From Rhizobium phaseoli (lineage in GTDB: Bacteria > Pseudomonadota > Alphaproteobacteria > Rhizobiales > Rhizobiaceae): a stretch of 64,000 nt of DNA. Location: positions 1 through 64,000 of the forward strand of contig NZ_ML133584.1 of NCBI RefSeq assembly GCF_003985125.1, given 5' to 3'. Made by a program: the position numbers and the translations under genes. Each line of letters starts with the position of its first letter. Position 1 is the first letter of the stretch. This document shows, piece by piece, positions 35,539 to 43,331 of this stretch. The notes beneath the pieces are model-generated. The model saw nothing but the letters and a program-made list of their open reading frames with translations. It was not told the DNA's origin and made no database searches.

Positions 35539-37265
35539 TCGGCCGCCTCCCGGAGAAAGCTGTCGGAATCGATGCGGACACTGCGATGCATGCGCGCAGC
35601 AAGCAGCGGATCGTGGGTCGCAACAACAAGAGTGCGTCCCCGGGCGAGTGAAAGCAGGCTCTCGGTAACCTCCGCCGCGGTGGCGGCATCGAGATGCGCG
35701 GTCGGCTCGTCGGCCAGGATCAGCCGCAGGTGCGGATTGCAGGCCGCCCGCGCGATCGCAAGCCGCAGCGCCTCGCCGCCGGAAAGCCCGATGCCACCCT
35801 CGCCGAGCGGCCGGTCACCATAGGCCTCTGTTACCTTTCCGAGTCTCGCGACACCAAGTGCATCCGTGATATCGACGCGTGCTATGCCGGACCTGCCGAG
35901 CGAAATATTGCCGGCGATGGTGCCGACAAAGATATGCGGCTTTTGACCGATCCACGCCATGGCGCCCCGCAGGTTGCCGGCAGCTGCATCCGCAAGCTCC
36001 ACGCCGCCGATGATGATGCGGCCACCGCTGCAGGGCGCCAGCCCCGCGATCAAGGAAAGGAGCGTCGATTTGCCAGAGCCGCTTGCCCCGAGAAGCGCCA
36101 GATGTTCACCAGCGGTGATATCCAGGTTGAAACCGTCAACGATCAGCGGTTCGCCGGCACCGTAGCGAAAGGCGAGATTTTCGAAGCGGACGGCCGGAGC
36201 ACCGACGCTGGTAGGCGCTGCTGCTTCGGTCGATCCCCGGATCGGCAAACCGCCTGCAGCCAGAGCCTCCAGCGCTTTCAGCGCCGCTTCACCAGCCGCT
36301 CGATCGTGCCAGACGGCGGAAAGCTCGCGGAGCGGCTCGAAGAAGGCCGGCGCCAGCAGCAGAATGAACAATCCCTCGGTCAGGTCGAGCCGGCCTGCCC
36401 AGATGCCGAAGCGGATTTCGCCGAGCAGGCTGAAGCCAACGTAGACGGCGATCATCGCCACGCCGAGTGCTGCGAAAAGCTCGAGCACGGCCGAGGAGAG
36501 GAAAGCGATCTTCAGCACCGCCATGGTCCGCAGGCGCAGCGATTCCGCCTCCCGGCGAAGCCGCAGCGCGGTGGCATCCACCGCGTCGAGCGCTCGGATC
36601 GTCGCCAGTCCGCGCAGCCGGTCGAGCAGGAAACCATTGAGGCCCCCGGTCGCAACGAGCTGTTTTTCGCTGGCCGCCTGGGCGCGCCAGCCGATCAGCG
36701 CCATGAAGATGGGGATCAGCGGCGCGGCAAACAGCAAAACCAGCGCAGCGATCCAGGAAACCGGCAGGATGAACGCAAGGATGACGAGCGGCACAAGGCT
36801 CGCCTTCATCCGCGCCGGCTGAAAACGGGCAAGATAGGGCACGATGAGTTCGGCCTGTTCGCCGACAACGCTGGCGGCTTTGCCGGAGGCCGGCCGACCA
36901 CGATCGATCGGCGACGACAGGGAAAGCGCGGCGACCGCGGCCTGCCGCTTGCGGCTGAGCTCGGCGCGGGCGGCCTGAAAGGCCAGACGGCTGCCGGCTG
37001 CGTCAAGACAGCTTCTTGCCAGTCCGAGTGCGAGGGTACCGAAGGCCGGCCAGAGGACATCATGCAATCCACCGCCATCGGCGATGCGGCCAACCGAGAT
37101 GGCGAGCAAGCCGGCCTGCGGGATCCAGATGGAGCCGGCCAGCGCCTGCAGCATTGCCGCCCTGCGCAGCCTTCCTTTCGCCGCAACGCTGCGAGGTGAA
37201 ACGGCATCGCTGTCCGGCGGCTGCGTCTCTGGTTTGTCTGTCGCGTCGAAGAAAGCAGTGCCCAT
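35535..37265 (-). CDS. cydD: CydD subunit of the bd-assembly ABC exporter
   Basis: A 576-residue half-transporter, membrane domain then ATPase (GASGSGKS, LSGGEALRLAIARA, LILADEPTAHLD). The segment LLAPAFFEPLRELSAVWHDRAAGEAAL is characteristic of CydD. It is the first structural gene of the operon, starting four bases after the regulator stop. The signature (LSGGEALR) lacks the common Gln, as is frequent in CydD. Confidence 0.92.
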   Translation of the reverse strand: MGTAFFDATDKPETQPPDSDAVSPRSVAAKGRLRRAAMLQALAGSIWIPQAGLLAISVGRIADGGGLHDVLWPAFGTLALGLARSCLDAAGSRLAFQAARAELSRKRQAAVAALSLSSPIDRGRPASGKAASVVGEQAELIVPYLARFQPARMKASLVPLVILAFILPVSWIAALVLLFAAPLIPIFMALIGWRAQAASEKQLVATGGLNGFLLDRLRGLATIRALDAVDATALRLRREAESLRLRTMAVLKIAFLSSAVLELFAALGVAMIAVYVGFSLLGEIRFGIWAGRLDLTEGLFILLLAPAFFEPLRELSAVWHDRAAGEAALKALEALAAGGLPIRGSTEAAAPTSVGAPAVRFENLAFRYGAGEPLIVDGFNLDITAGEHLALLGASGSGKSTLLSLIAGLAPCSGGRIIIGGVELADAAAGNLRGAMAWIGQKPHIFVGTIAGNISLGRSGIARVDITDALGVARLGKVTEAYGDRPLGEGGIGLSGGEALRLAIARAACNPHLRLILADEPTAHLDAATAAEVTESLLSLARGRTLVVATHDPLLAARMHRSVRIDSDSFLREAAE

Positions 37266-37269
37266 GGCG

Positions 37270-37848
37270 CTAACTCTTGTTCGCAGGATTCGGCCGGCGG
37301 CCGCGGCCGAGCGAAACGACCCGGTCCTTGGCCTCCAGAAGCTTTGTCACTTTCGCGCCGAGCGAGAGTAGCGTTGCAAGCCTTTCCGTTTCAAGTTGTT
37401 TTACGTCCTCGTACCAATGGGTCAGCTGTTCGATCAGCGTGTGCATTTCACTCATGCGCTGCTGCGCATGCCGTTCGGCTTCGCTGGCAGGGCGCTGCAT
37501 CAGGATTTCGCGCAGAACCGACAGCGTCGGATCGACTTCACGCTTCTTTCGTTCCTCGGCAAGCGTTCGCAAGATGAGCCAGACATCATCCGGCGTCGTG
37601 AAGAAATCGCGGCGATCGTCCGGCTTGTGTTTGAGAAGGACGAGGTTCCAGGCCTGCAATTCGCGCAGGCTCATCGACACATTGGATCGCGAGATGCTGA
37701 GCGCTTCGGCGATCTCCTCGGCGCAGAGCGATCCGGGCGAGACGAAGAGCAGAGCATAGATCTGCCCGACCGTGCGGTTGATCCCCCAACGCGATCCCAT
37801 TTCGCCGAAATGGAGAACGAAGGACTGGACGAGAGGCGGAAGATTCAT
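37270..37848 (-). CDS. GbsR/MarR-type transcriptional regulator of the cyd operon
   Basis: A 192-residue winged-helix protein (VGQIYALLFVSPGSLCAEEIAEALSISRSNVSMSLRELQAWNLV) with a helical C-terminal half that probably forms the dimer interface. This matches GbsR-related MarR proteins. It is first in the cyd operon with only four bases before cydD, and its promoter overlaps a perfect palindrome, so autoregulation and control of the oxidase are likely. The signal is unknown; no Cys-rich or haem motif is visible. ATG 37848 follows GGGAA. Confidence 0.85.
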   Translation of the reverse strand: MNLPPLVQSFVLHFGEMGSRWGINRTVGQIYALLFVSPGSLCAEEIAEALSISRSNVSMSLRELQAWNLVLLKHKPDDRRDFFTTPDDVWLILRTLAEERKKREVDPTLSVLREILMQRPASEAERHAQQRMSEMHTLIEQLTHWYEDVKQLETERLATLLSLGAKVTKLLEAKDRVVSLGRGRRPNPANKS

Positions 37849-37870
37849 GGCGGTTCCCGTTGCATCTGTG

Positions 37871-37890
37871 ATTTCAGAAATTTCTGAAAT
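37871..37890. promoter_or_regulatory. perfect 20-bp palindromic operator of the cyd operon
   Basis: ATTTCAGAAATTTCTGAAAT equals its own reverse complement. On the minus strand it starts two bases after the -10 box, so a bound dimer would cover the transcription start. It is the best operator candidate for the GbsR/MarR-type regulator whose gene begins 22 bases downstream. Confidence 0.75.
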
Positions 37891-37891
37891 T

Positions 37892-37921
37892 ACTATACAG
37901 AGTTTTGCATTCCGCCGACAA
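37892..37921 (-). promoter_or_regulatory. sigma-70-type promoter of the cyd operon
   Basis: On the minus strand TTGTCG (37916-37921) and TATAGT (37892-37897) are separated by 18 bases and placed directly before the palindrome. Five of six -10 positions match the consensus. Upstream, CGTCAATTT occurs twice (37939-37947 and 37954-37962), a possible activator site. Confidence 0.6.
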
Positions 37922-38028
37922 TGCGCAAGAGGCGCCTGCGTCAATTTGGATATCGTCAATTTACGCGCCGGATTCGACCGCGGCAGGAATTACGCGCGGC
38001 AAGTTCATTGCCGGACAGAGAACGACGC

Positions 38029-38055
38029 AAAAAAGCCCGGCAATAGGCGCCGGGC
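38029..38055 (-). terminator. intrinsic terminator of the HupE/UreJ gene
   Basis: On the minus strand GCCCGGC and GCCGGGC pair around a 7-base loop and are followed by TTTTTT. It lies about 60 bases after the HupE/UreJ stop codon. Confidence 0.75.
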
Positions 38056-38117
38056 GTCCTCGTCTATCAAGGGTGCATCCAGACGCGCACCCGCTTTCAT
38101 TTCAGCGATCAGCCAGC

Positions 38118-38717
38118 TCAGATCAAGCCGGCCAGGATGCCGAGGCCTGAAATCGCGGCAACGCCGCCCGCCATCCGCGTCACCACAACGCTTCGGTTTT
38201 CGCCGGCGCGACCGATGACGTAACCGAGGGCGAGGCCGGCGACATGCAGCAGCCCCGTCGCGATCATGAAGCCGGCAGCATAGGCAGCGCCGGCCGCATC
38301 TTCCGGCATTTCGGCGCCATGCGCATGGCCATGAAAGATGGCGAAGAAACCGACCATGCCGAGCGCTGCGGCGAGCGGCGCCTTGACGTTCAGCGCAACG
38401 ACGGCCCCAAGAACGATGACGGAAAACGCGATGCCGGTTTCAACAAAGGGAACATTGACGCCGGCAACACCGAGAGCGCCGCCAAACGCCATCACCATGA
38501 CGAAGGTTGCCGGCAGGAGCCAGAGAGCGCGGCCGCCAAGCTGGAAAGCCAAAACGCCGACCATCACCATGGCGAGGACATGATCGAGACCGGACAGCGG
38601 ATGAGCAAAGCCATGAGTAAAGCCGGCAGCTTCGCCAACGGCGGGATGGGCGGAAGCGACAGCCGGAAGCGCCACGGCAGCCAAGGCAAGCAGGCCGCTC
38701 TTCAGTGCTGATTTCAT
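38118..38717 (-). CDS. HupE/UreJ-family membrane protein
   Basis: A 199-residue protein with a Sec-like N-terminus ending SAHPAV and about six helices. The HupE/UreJ signature is present: HGFAHPLSGLDHVLAMVMVG with paired histidines and FFAIFHGHAHGAEMP. Members are secondary nickel or cobalt permeases supplying hydrogenase or urease. No such enzyme gene lies in this window, so the cofactor client is elsewhere. GAGGAAA precedes the ATG at 38717. Confidence 0.85.
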   Translation of the reverse strand: MKSALKSGLLALAAVALPAVASAHPAVGEAAGFTHGFAHPLSGLDHVLAMVMVGVLAFQLGGRALWLLPATFVMVMAFGGALGVAGVNVPFVETGIAFSVIVLGAVVALNVKAPLAAALGMVGFFAIFHGHAHGAEMPEDAAGAAYAAGFMIATGLLHVAGLALGYVIGRAGENRSVVVTRMAGGVAAISGLGILAGLI

Positions 38718-39035
38718 TGTCGATTTCCTCGCGTTTTTTCCAAAAATCCTGCGGTCGCCGACGACCGCCGAGTTCCAAGTCGTGCGCAGCAAGCTAAGTC
38801 AAGAAATTCGCGGCGTCAACGATGGGATGATAAAATAATAAGCCAATTCAATTGCTTATCTGATAGGCAATTGCCGCTTTCCATGGCTTCGCCCGCGCCG
38901 GCGGCGCTGGATCGACTCCGGTTTTGCAGTTCGCCGCTCGGCATTCCTCCTCGGCGAACTGGAAACTGCCGCAAGCAGGGGCTATCAATCCTTCGGCCGA
39001 GGCGATGCAAGCCGCCCGCGACGGAGGAGATACCC
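38718..39035. other. divergent promoter region, HupE/UreJ and hydroxyacid dehydrogenase
   Basis: A 318-base gap with no supported gene. An AT-rich core at about 38828-38875 contains overlapping inverted repeats (annotated separately). GGAGGAGA (39023-39030) serves the dehydrogenase start. Confidence 0.5.
38838..38873. promoter_or_regulatory. overlapping inverted repeats around ATAAGC/CAATTGC
   Basis: ATAAGC (38838-38843) pairs with GCTTAT (38854-38859), and CAATTGC (38849-38855) pairs with GCAATTG (38867-38873). The half-sites share an ATARGC-CAATT core and overlap, as if two dimers or alternative states were bound. Candidate operator for one or both divergent genes. Confidence 0.45.
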
Positions 39036-40067
39036 ATGACGAATGCCGAACGGCCGCTGGCAATCAGCGCGCCCGAGCCGCGCACCCTCGATCTGATCTT
39101 CAGCGATACGGCGCGCGCCGAATTGCACGCGAAATACGAGGTCATCGAAGCCGATCCGGAGAATATCGCCGGGCTTGGCGACGAGATTCTCGGCAGAGCG
39201 CGTTACATCATCGGCCAGCCGCCGCTCTCGGCGGAAACCTTGGCCAGAATGCCGGCCTTGCGCTCGATCCTCAATGTCGAAAGCAATCTCCTGAACAACA
39301 TGCCCTATGACGTGCTCTTTCAACGCGGCATCCACGTCGTGACGACGGGCCAGGTCTTCGCCGAACCGGTGGCCGAAATCGGTCTCGGCTTCGCGCTAGC
39401 CTTGGCGCGCGGCATCGTCGACGCGGATGTCGACTTTCGCCACGGCAGCGAACGCTGGGGCGGGGAGGGCAATGCGAGCGCCCGGCTGATCGCCGGCTCG
39501 GAGATCGGCATCGTCGGCTTCGGCGATCTCGGCAAGGCGCTGCGACGGGTGCTGTCCGGCTTCAGGGCGCGCATCAGGGTGTTCGATCCCTGGCTGCCCG
39601 GCTCGATCCTCGAGGAAAACGGCGTCGAGCCCGCAAGCCTGGAGGATGTCCTGACGAAGAGCGATTTCATCTTCGTCGTCGCCGCCGTCACCAGCGAAAA
39701 CAAGGGATTCCTCGGCGCCGCAGCCTTCGCCGGCATGCGCCAAGGCGCCGCCTTCATTCTCCTCAGCCGCGCCGACGTTGTCGATTTCGACGCGCTGATG
39801 GCGGCCGTCGCCTCCGGCCATATCGTCGCGGCGAGCGACGTCTATCCTGAAGAGCCGCTGCCGTCTGGCCATCCGGTGCGCAGCCTGAAGGGCTTCCTCC
39901 GCTCGGCGCACCGGGCCGGTGCCCTCGACAGCGCCTTCAAGAAGATGGGCGACATGGTGCTGGAAGATATGGACCTGATGGATCGCGGCCTGCCGCCGAT
40001 GCGCTGCAAGCGGGCCGAACGCGAGACGGTCTCCCGCATGCGTTCCAAGCCGGTAGCCGTCAACTAA
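39036..40067 (+). CDS. D-isomer-specific 2-hydroxyacid dehydrogenase
   Basis: A 343-residue NAD-dependent dehydrogenase with the nucleotide loop IVGFGDLGKALR and the catalytic trio in order: Arg in LLSRADVV, Glu in DVYPEEPLP and His in RSAHRAGAL. It reduces a 2-keto acid or oxidises a D-2-hydroxy acid; the substrate is not evident. The C-terminal tail (RGLPPMRCKRAERETVSRM) is a little longer than usual. ATG 39036 follows GGAGGAGA. Confidence 0.85.
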   Translation: MTNAERPLAISAPEPRTLDLIFSDTARAELHAKYEVIEADPENIAGLGDEILGRARYIIGQPPLSAETLARMPALRSILNVESNLLNNMPYDVLFQRGIHVVTTGQVFAEPVAEIGLGFALALARGIVDADVDFRHGSERWGGEGNASARLIAGSEIGIVGFGDLGKALRRVLSGFRARIRVFDPWLPGSILEENGVEPASLEDVLTKSDFIFVVAAVTSENKGFLGAAAFAGMRQGAAFILLSRADVVDFDALMAAVASGHIVAASDVYPEEPLPSGHPVRSLKGFLRSAHRAGALDSAFKKMGDMVLEDMDLMDRGLPPMRCKRAERETVSRMRSKPVAVN

Positions 40068-40129
40068 GGAGTGTCAGCCGGAACCGCCTGGCGATTTAGG
40101 CCGATATAAAGAGGCAGGACGACTTTCGG

Positions 40130-41131
40130 TTAAGCGGCGCGTTGCCCCGTGCCCTGGATTGCCGCGAGCTTCCAATCCCCGCCGTGCTTGCGCACGAATG
40201 TCCATATCTCGGTGCTCTCGCTCGGACGGCGGTCATCGCCGGAAACGACACGGCCGCTGTCGCGTTCGACCATGGCGTCGATCGAGGAATAGCGCATGGC
40301 GAGCGTCGCGTATTCCTGGCCGCCCTCGCGCCAGGCTTCGGCGATGTCGCCCTGCAGGAGCTTGACGTCGGAGACGCGGTTGCGAACGCCGTTGGTGGCG
40401 TTTTCGCCGAGCTCCTCGGCAAGATAGGACATTGCCTCGGGCGTCGTCAGCCGGCGCAGTGTGCCGTAATCCTCGGCGCCGTAAGCGGTCTGAACGTTGG
40501 TCAGCAATTCCTCGAACTGGTCGAGGTCGGCCTGGGCCAGCCCGATCTCATCGCTCGGCCGGTTGCCGCGCGACTGCCCGCCGAAACCGGCGCCCGAACC
40601 GATCGCCGGAATCTGAAAGGACGAATTGTTGGTGGGCGACATGCTATAGGACCGGCTCTGGCCGCCGGCGCCATAAGAAGGCTGGCGACGATTGGCGAAA
40701 TAGCGCATCGCCAGCATGATGGCGCCGCCGATCAGGGCGATCTGCAGCAACATGCCGAGGAAGCCGAAGCTACCGCCGAAACCGTGACCGAGCAGCATGC
40801 CGAGAAGGCCGCCGGCAATCAGGCCGCCGATCATCGAACGGCCGAAGCCGTTGAAGAAGCCAGGGCGCTGCTGGGCATAGCCGGGCTGCTGCGTGTTGTA
40901 GGGTGCGGTCGTCTGCGGGCGTGGCGTCATCGAGCGTTCGATCGGCGCAGCCGGGGCAGGTGCGGTGCGAGTGACCGGTGGGGCGCTGAAGGTTCGCGTG
41001 CCGCGGCTTCCGAATCCACCGAATCCGCCGGCGCGGCGCGCATCGGCATCGCTGATCGTGGCAAAAACGGTAGCGCTCGTCAGTACGGCAATGGCGGCGA
41101 TCCTGGCAAAACGCGAAACGGCACTCGGCAT
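40130..41131 (-). CDS. Tim44-like domain membrane protein
   Basis: A 333-residue protein with a signal or anchor sequence, a low-complexity Gly/Pro/Thr-rich segment (about 35-95), one or two Gly-rich hydrophobic helices (about 98-142) and a C-terminal Tim44-like domain (about 195-325; DLDQFEELLTNVQTAYGAEDYGTLRRLTTPEAMSYLAEEL). Bacterial members are thought to sit in the inner membrane; their role is unsettled. ATG 41131 has GGAG eight bases upstream and is preferred to the ATG 24 bases earlier. Confidence 0.8.
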   Translation of the reverse strand: MPSAVSRFARIAAIAVLTSATVFATISDADARRAGGFGGFGSRGTRTFSAPPVTRTAPAPAAPIERSMTPRPQTTAPYNTQQPGYAQQRPGFFNGFGRSMIGGLIAGGLLGMLLGHGFGGSFGFLGMLLQIALIGGAIMLAMRYFANRRQPSYGAGGQSRSYSMSPTNNSSFQIPAIGSGAGFGGQSRGNRPSDEIGLAQADLDQFEELLTNVQTAYGAEDYGTLRRLTTPEAMSYLAEELGENATNGVRNRVSDVKLLQGDIAEAWREGGQEYATLAMRYSSIDAMVERDSGRVVSGDDRRPSESTEIWTFVRKHGGDWKLAAIQGTGQRAA

Positions 41132-41215
41132 TTCTTGGTCTCCTGTCATGCACAATCACGGCATGTCGGGATAGAATATAGGTACTGTTTCCGCCGTTTG
41201 AAGTTCTCGGCCGCT

Positions 41216-41674
41216 TTACTGGCAGACATCGACCCAGCTGGCGCCTGTCAAGGCTGCGAGCCGCCCGGTCGAAATGCGCACCGCCGAATTCGTCGAACCG
41301 GCCGCCGGCAGGACTTCGTCGAAACGTTTCAGCGAAATATCGCAATAGACCGGCAGCGGTGCGGGCAGGCCGAAGGGGCAAACGCCGCCGACCGGGTGGC
41401 TGGTGAGCGCCACCACCTCGTCGGCGTCGAGCATGCGCCCTTTGGCTCCGAAAGTGTCCTTGAACTTGCGATTGTCGAGCCGGGCCGTGCCGCCGGCGAC
41501 AACGAGCATCATCTGCTCGCCGACACGTAGGCAGATCGTTTTGGCGATCTGCGCAGGCTCGACGCCGTGGGCCTCGGCGGCAAGAGCCACCGTCGAGGAG
41601 CTCTCGGCGGTTTCGATGATATCGATATCGGGTGCATGCGCACGCAGGAAGGCGCGGACGGATTCAAGGCTCAT
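41216..41674 (-). CDS. YbaK/EbsC-family aminoacyl-tRNA deacylase
   Basis: A 152-residue single-domain protein matching YbaK/ProX-type editing enzymes: KTICLRVGEQMMLVVAGGTARLDNRKF, then HPVGGVCPFGLP, and TGASWVDVCQ at the C-terminus. These hydrolyse mischarged tRNA such as Cys- or Ala-tRNA(Pro). It is a free-standing gene; the ribosome site is weak. Confidence 0.87.
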   Translation of the reverse strand: MSLESVRAFLRAHAPDIDIIETAESSSTVALAAEAHGVEPAQIAKTICLRVGEQMMLVVAGGTARLDNRKFKDTFGAKGRMLDADEVVALTSHPVGGVCPFGLPAPLPVYCDISLKRFDEVLPAAGSTNSAVRISTGRLAALTGASWVDVCQ

Positions 41675-41922
41675 GCCGTCATGCTAGACCAGCATAAACA
41701 CAATTTGAAGTGCAAAAGAGCTGCACTGAAAAGCGGCGCTTGCAAGTCTTTCCGACGCTGTCATAATAATTTTGCACACGTGCTCAATTTTGTCATTCGG
41801 CCGTTACGTTCAGCCCATAGAGCGGGACATGTCACGTTTTCGTGGGGTTTCGGAACGGCCGTCAAGCGACAGTGCTGGCCCGTCAAGAGGCTTCACACTG
41901 CTCTTCAAGGGAGACGAAGAAA
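41675..41922. other. promoter region of the glycerophosphodiester-type operon
   Basis: A 248-base gap without a gene. It contains a pseudo-palindrome TTGCACACGTGCTCAA (about 41772-41787), a possible LacI-type site, and a degenerate Pho-box-like pair at 41790-41807. GGGAG upstream of 41923 is the ribosome site. Confidence 0.45.
41790..41821 (+). promoter_or_regulatory. possible Pho box with -10 element
   Basis: TTGTCAT-TCGG-CCGTTAC matches the two 7-base repeats of the PhoB consensus (CTGTCAT-N4-CTGTCAT) at 10 of 14 positions, with the right 11-base spacing. CATAGA follows at 41816-41821, where a -10 box would be expected. The second repeat is weak, so this is a tentative call. Confidence 0.3.
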
Positions 41923-43269
41923 ATGACCATTTTGCCGACGCTGAAATCCCTTACGATCGCGGCCGCCATCCTGGCCTCGACCTCCGCATTTGCACTCGCC
42001 AAGGACGTAACCATCGGCGTCTGGGCCGGCGGCACCGGCCCGAACGACACCTATCGTCTCGACGCCATCGAGATCGCAGCCCAGCAGCTGCAGCGCGAAG
42101 CCGCCCTCAAAGGCGAAGACCTGAAGATCACCGTCGAGAAGAAGGCCTATTCCGGCTGGGACGACTTCAAGCAGGCGCTGACCCTTGCCGCCGAAGCCAA
42201 GACCGCCCCGAACATCGTCGTCAGCGGCCATGAGGATATCGCGCCGTGGTCGCAGGCCGGCCTCATCGTTCCGATCGAGGATTATGTCGATCTCGACTCC
42301 TGGCCGCTCAACGGCATCTACGAGAACCTGCTGAAGATCGCCACCTACAACGGCACCGTCTACGGAATTCCGCAGGATGCCGAATCCCGCCCGATGTTCT
42401 TCTGGAAGCCGTATATGAAGGCGATCGGCTACAGCGACGCCGATCTGGATGCGCTGCCGCAGAGCGTTCAGGACGGCAAGTACACTATGAAGAACCTGCT
42501 CGAAGACGCCAAGAAGATGCAGGACAAGGGCCTCGTCCAGGCCGGCTACGGCTTCTATCCCCGCACCAGCAACGGCCCCGACTACTGGCAGTTCTATACC
42601 AGCTTCGGCGGCACGATGGAAGAAAACGGCAAGCTCGTCTTCGACAAGGCGGCGATGACCCGCACCTATCAGTTCTTTGCCGATGCCGTTAAGGCGGGCG
42701 TCACCAAGAAGAACCACATAGGCATGCCGGGCGACCAGTGGTGGAAGGAAGTCGCCACCGGCAAGGCCGGCATCTGGGACGCCGGCACCTGGCACTATGC
42801 CCGCCTGGTCAACCAGGAAGGCCTCAAGGACTTCTTCGGCAATGTCATCTTCACGCTGATCCCCGCCGGCGAAGGCGGCAAGGCGAACACGCTGACGCAC
42901 CCGCTCGTCTACATGCTGACTGCCGGTCACGACAAGGAAGCCACCGAAATCGCCGCCCAGCTGATCAAGATCGCCTCCGAGCCGCGCATCAACGCGCTGC
43001 ATGCGGTCAAATCAGCCCATCTCGGCATCTCCGAGGCGGAATCCGAAGTCGAATTCTACTCGGCCGACCGCTGGACCCGCGAAGCGACCGAGCGCCTGCT
43101 GCCGCATGCCAATGCGATGCCGAACAATTCCGATTTCGGCACCTACTGGAACATCATGTGGAAGGGCCTTCAGGCATCCTGGACCGGCGCCAAGACCGTC
43201 GACGCCGCCATCGGCGATGCCGAGAGCGAGCTGAAAAGCACGCTCGGCGACAAGATCGTCATCCGCTAA
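41923..43269 (+). CDS. CUT1-type ABC transporter substrate-binding protein
   Basis: A 448-residue periplasmic protein with a Sec signal (to about FALA-KD) and the ExtSBP-1 fold: VTIGVWAGGTGPNDTYRL, a GHEDIAPWSQAGLIVPIEDYV segment and the hinge region AGIWDAGTWHYARL. It is distantly like UgpB-type glycerol-phosphate binders. It heads a chain binding protein-permease-permease-ATPase-phosphodiesterase-LacI-phosphatase, which points to a phosphodiester ligand. A GC hairpin follows the stop. Confidence 0.87.
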   Translation: MTILPTLKSLTIAAAILASTSAFALAKDVTIGVWAGGTGPNDTYRLDAIEIAAQQLQREAALKGEDLKITVEKKAYSGWDDFKQALTLAAEAKTAPNIVVSGHEDIAPWSQAGLIVPIEDYVDLDSWPLNGIYENLLKIATYNGTVYGIPQDAESRPMFFWKPYMKAIGYSDADLDALPQSVQDGKYTMKNLLEDAKKMQDKGLVQAGYGFYPRTSNGPDYWQFYTSFGGTMEENGKLVFDKAAMTRTYQFFADAVKAGVTKKNHIGMPGDQWWKEVATGKAGIWDAGTWHYARLVNQEGLKDFFGNVIFTLIPAGEGGKANTLTHPLVYMLTAGHDKEATEIAAQLIKIASEPRINALHAVKSAHLGISEAESEVEFYSADRWTREATERLLPHANAMPNNSDFGTYWNIMWKGLQASWTGAKTVDAAIGDAESELKSTLGDKIVIR

Positions 43270-43284
43270 ACCGGAGCATCCCTC

Positions 43285-43308
43285 CGGGCGGCGGCGACCC
43301 GCCGCCCG
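43285..43308 (+). terminator. hairpin after binding-protein gene
   Basis: CGGGCGGCGG and CCGCCGCCCG form a 10-bp stem with a CGAC loop and no T-run, 16 bases after the stop codon and 24 bases before the permease start. Probably favours binding-protein mRNA over the permease mRNA. Confidence 0.6.
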
Positions 43309-43331
43309 ATCGGTCCCGCGAGGAGGCTTCC

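Noticed and set aside
33970..37199. Long plus-strand open frames opposite cydC and cydD
   Set aside because: Antisense shadows of two ABC half-transporters with intact Walker and signature motifs on the minus strand.
37939..37962. Possible Fnr/FixK box upstream of the cyd promoter (TTGACGATATCCAA on the minus strand)
   Set aside because: Only 7 of the 10 conserved positions match TTGAT-N4-ATCAA. The repeated CGTCAATTT explains the resemblance as well.
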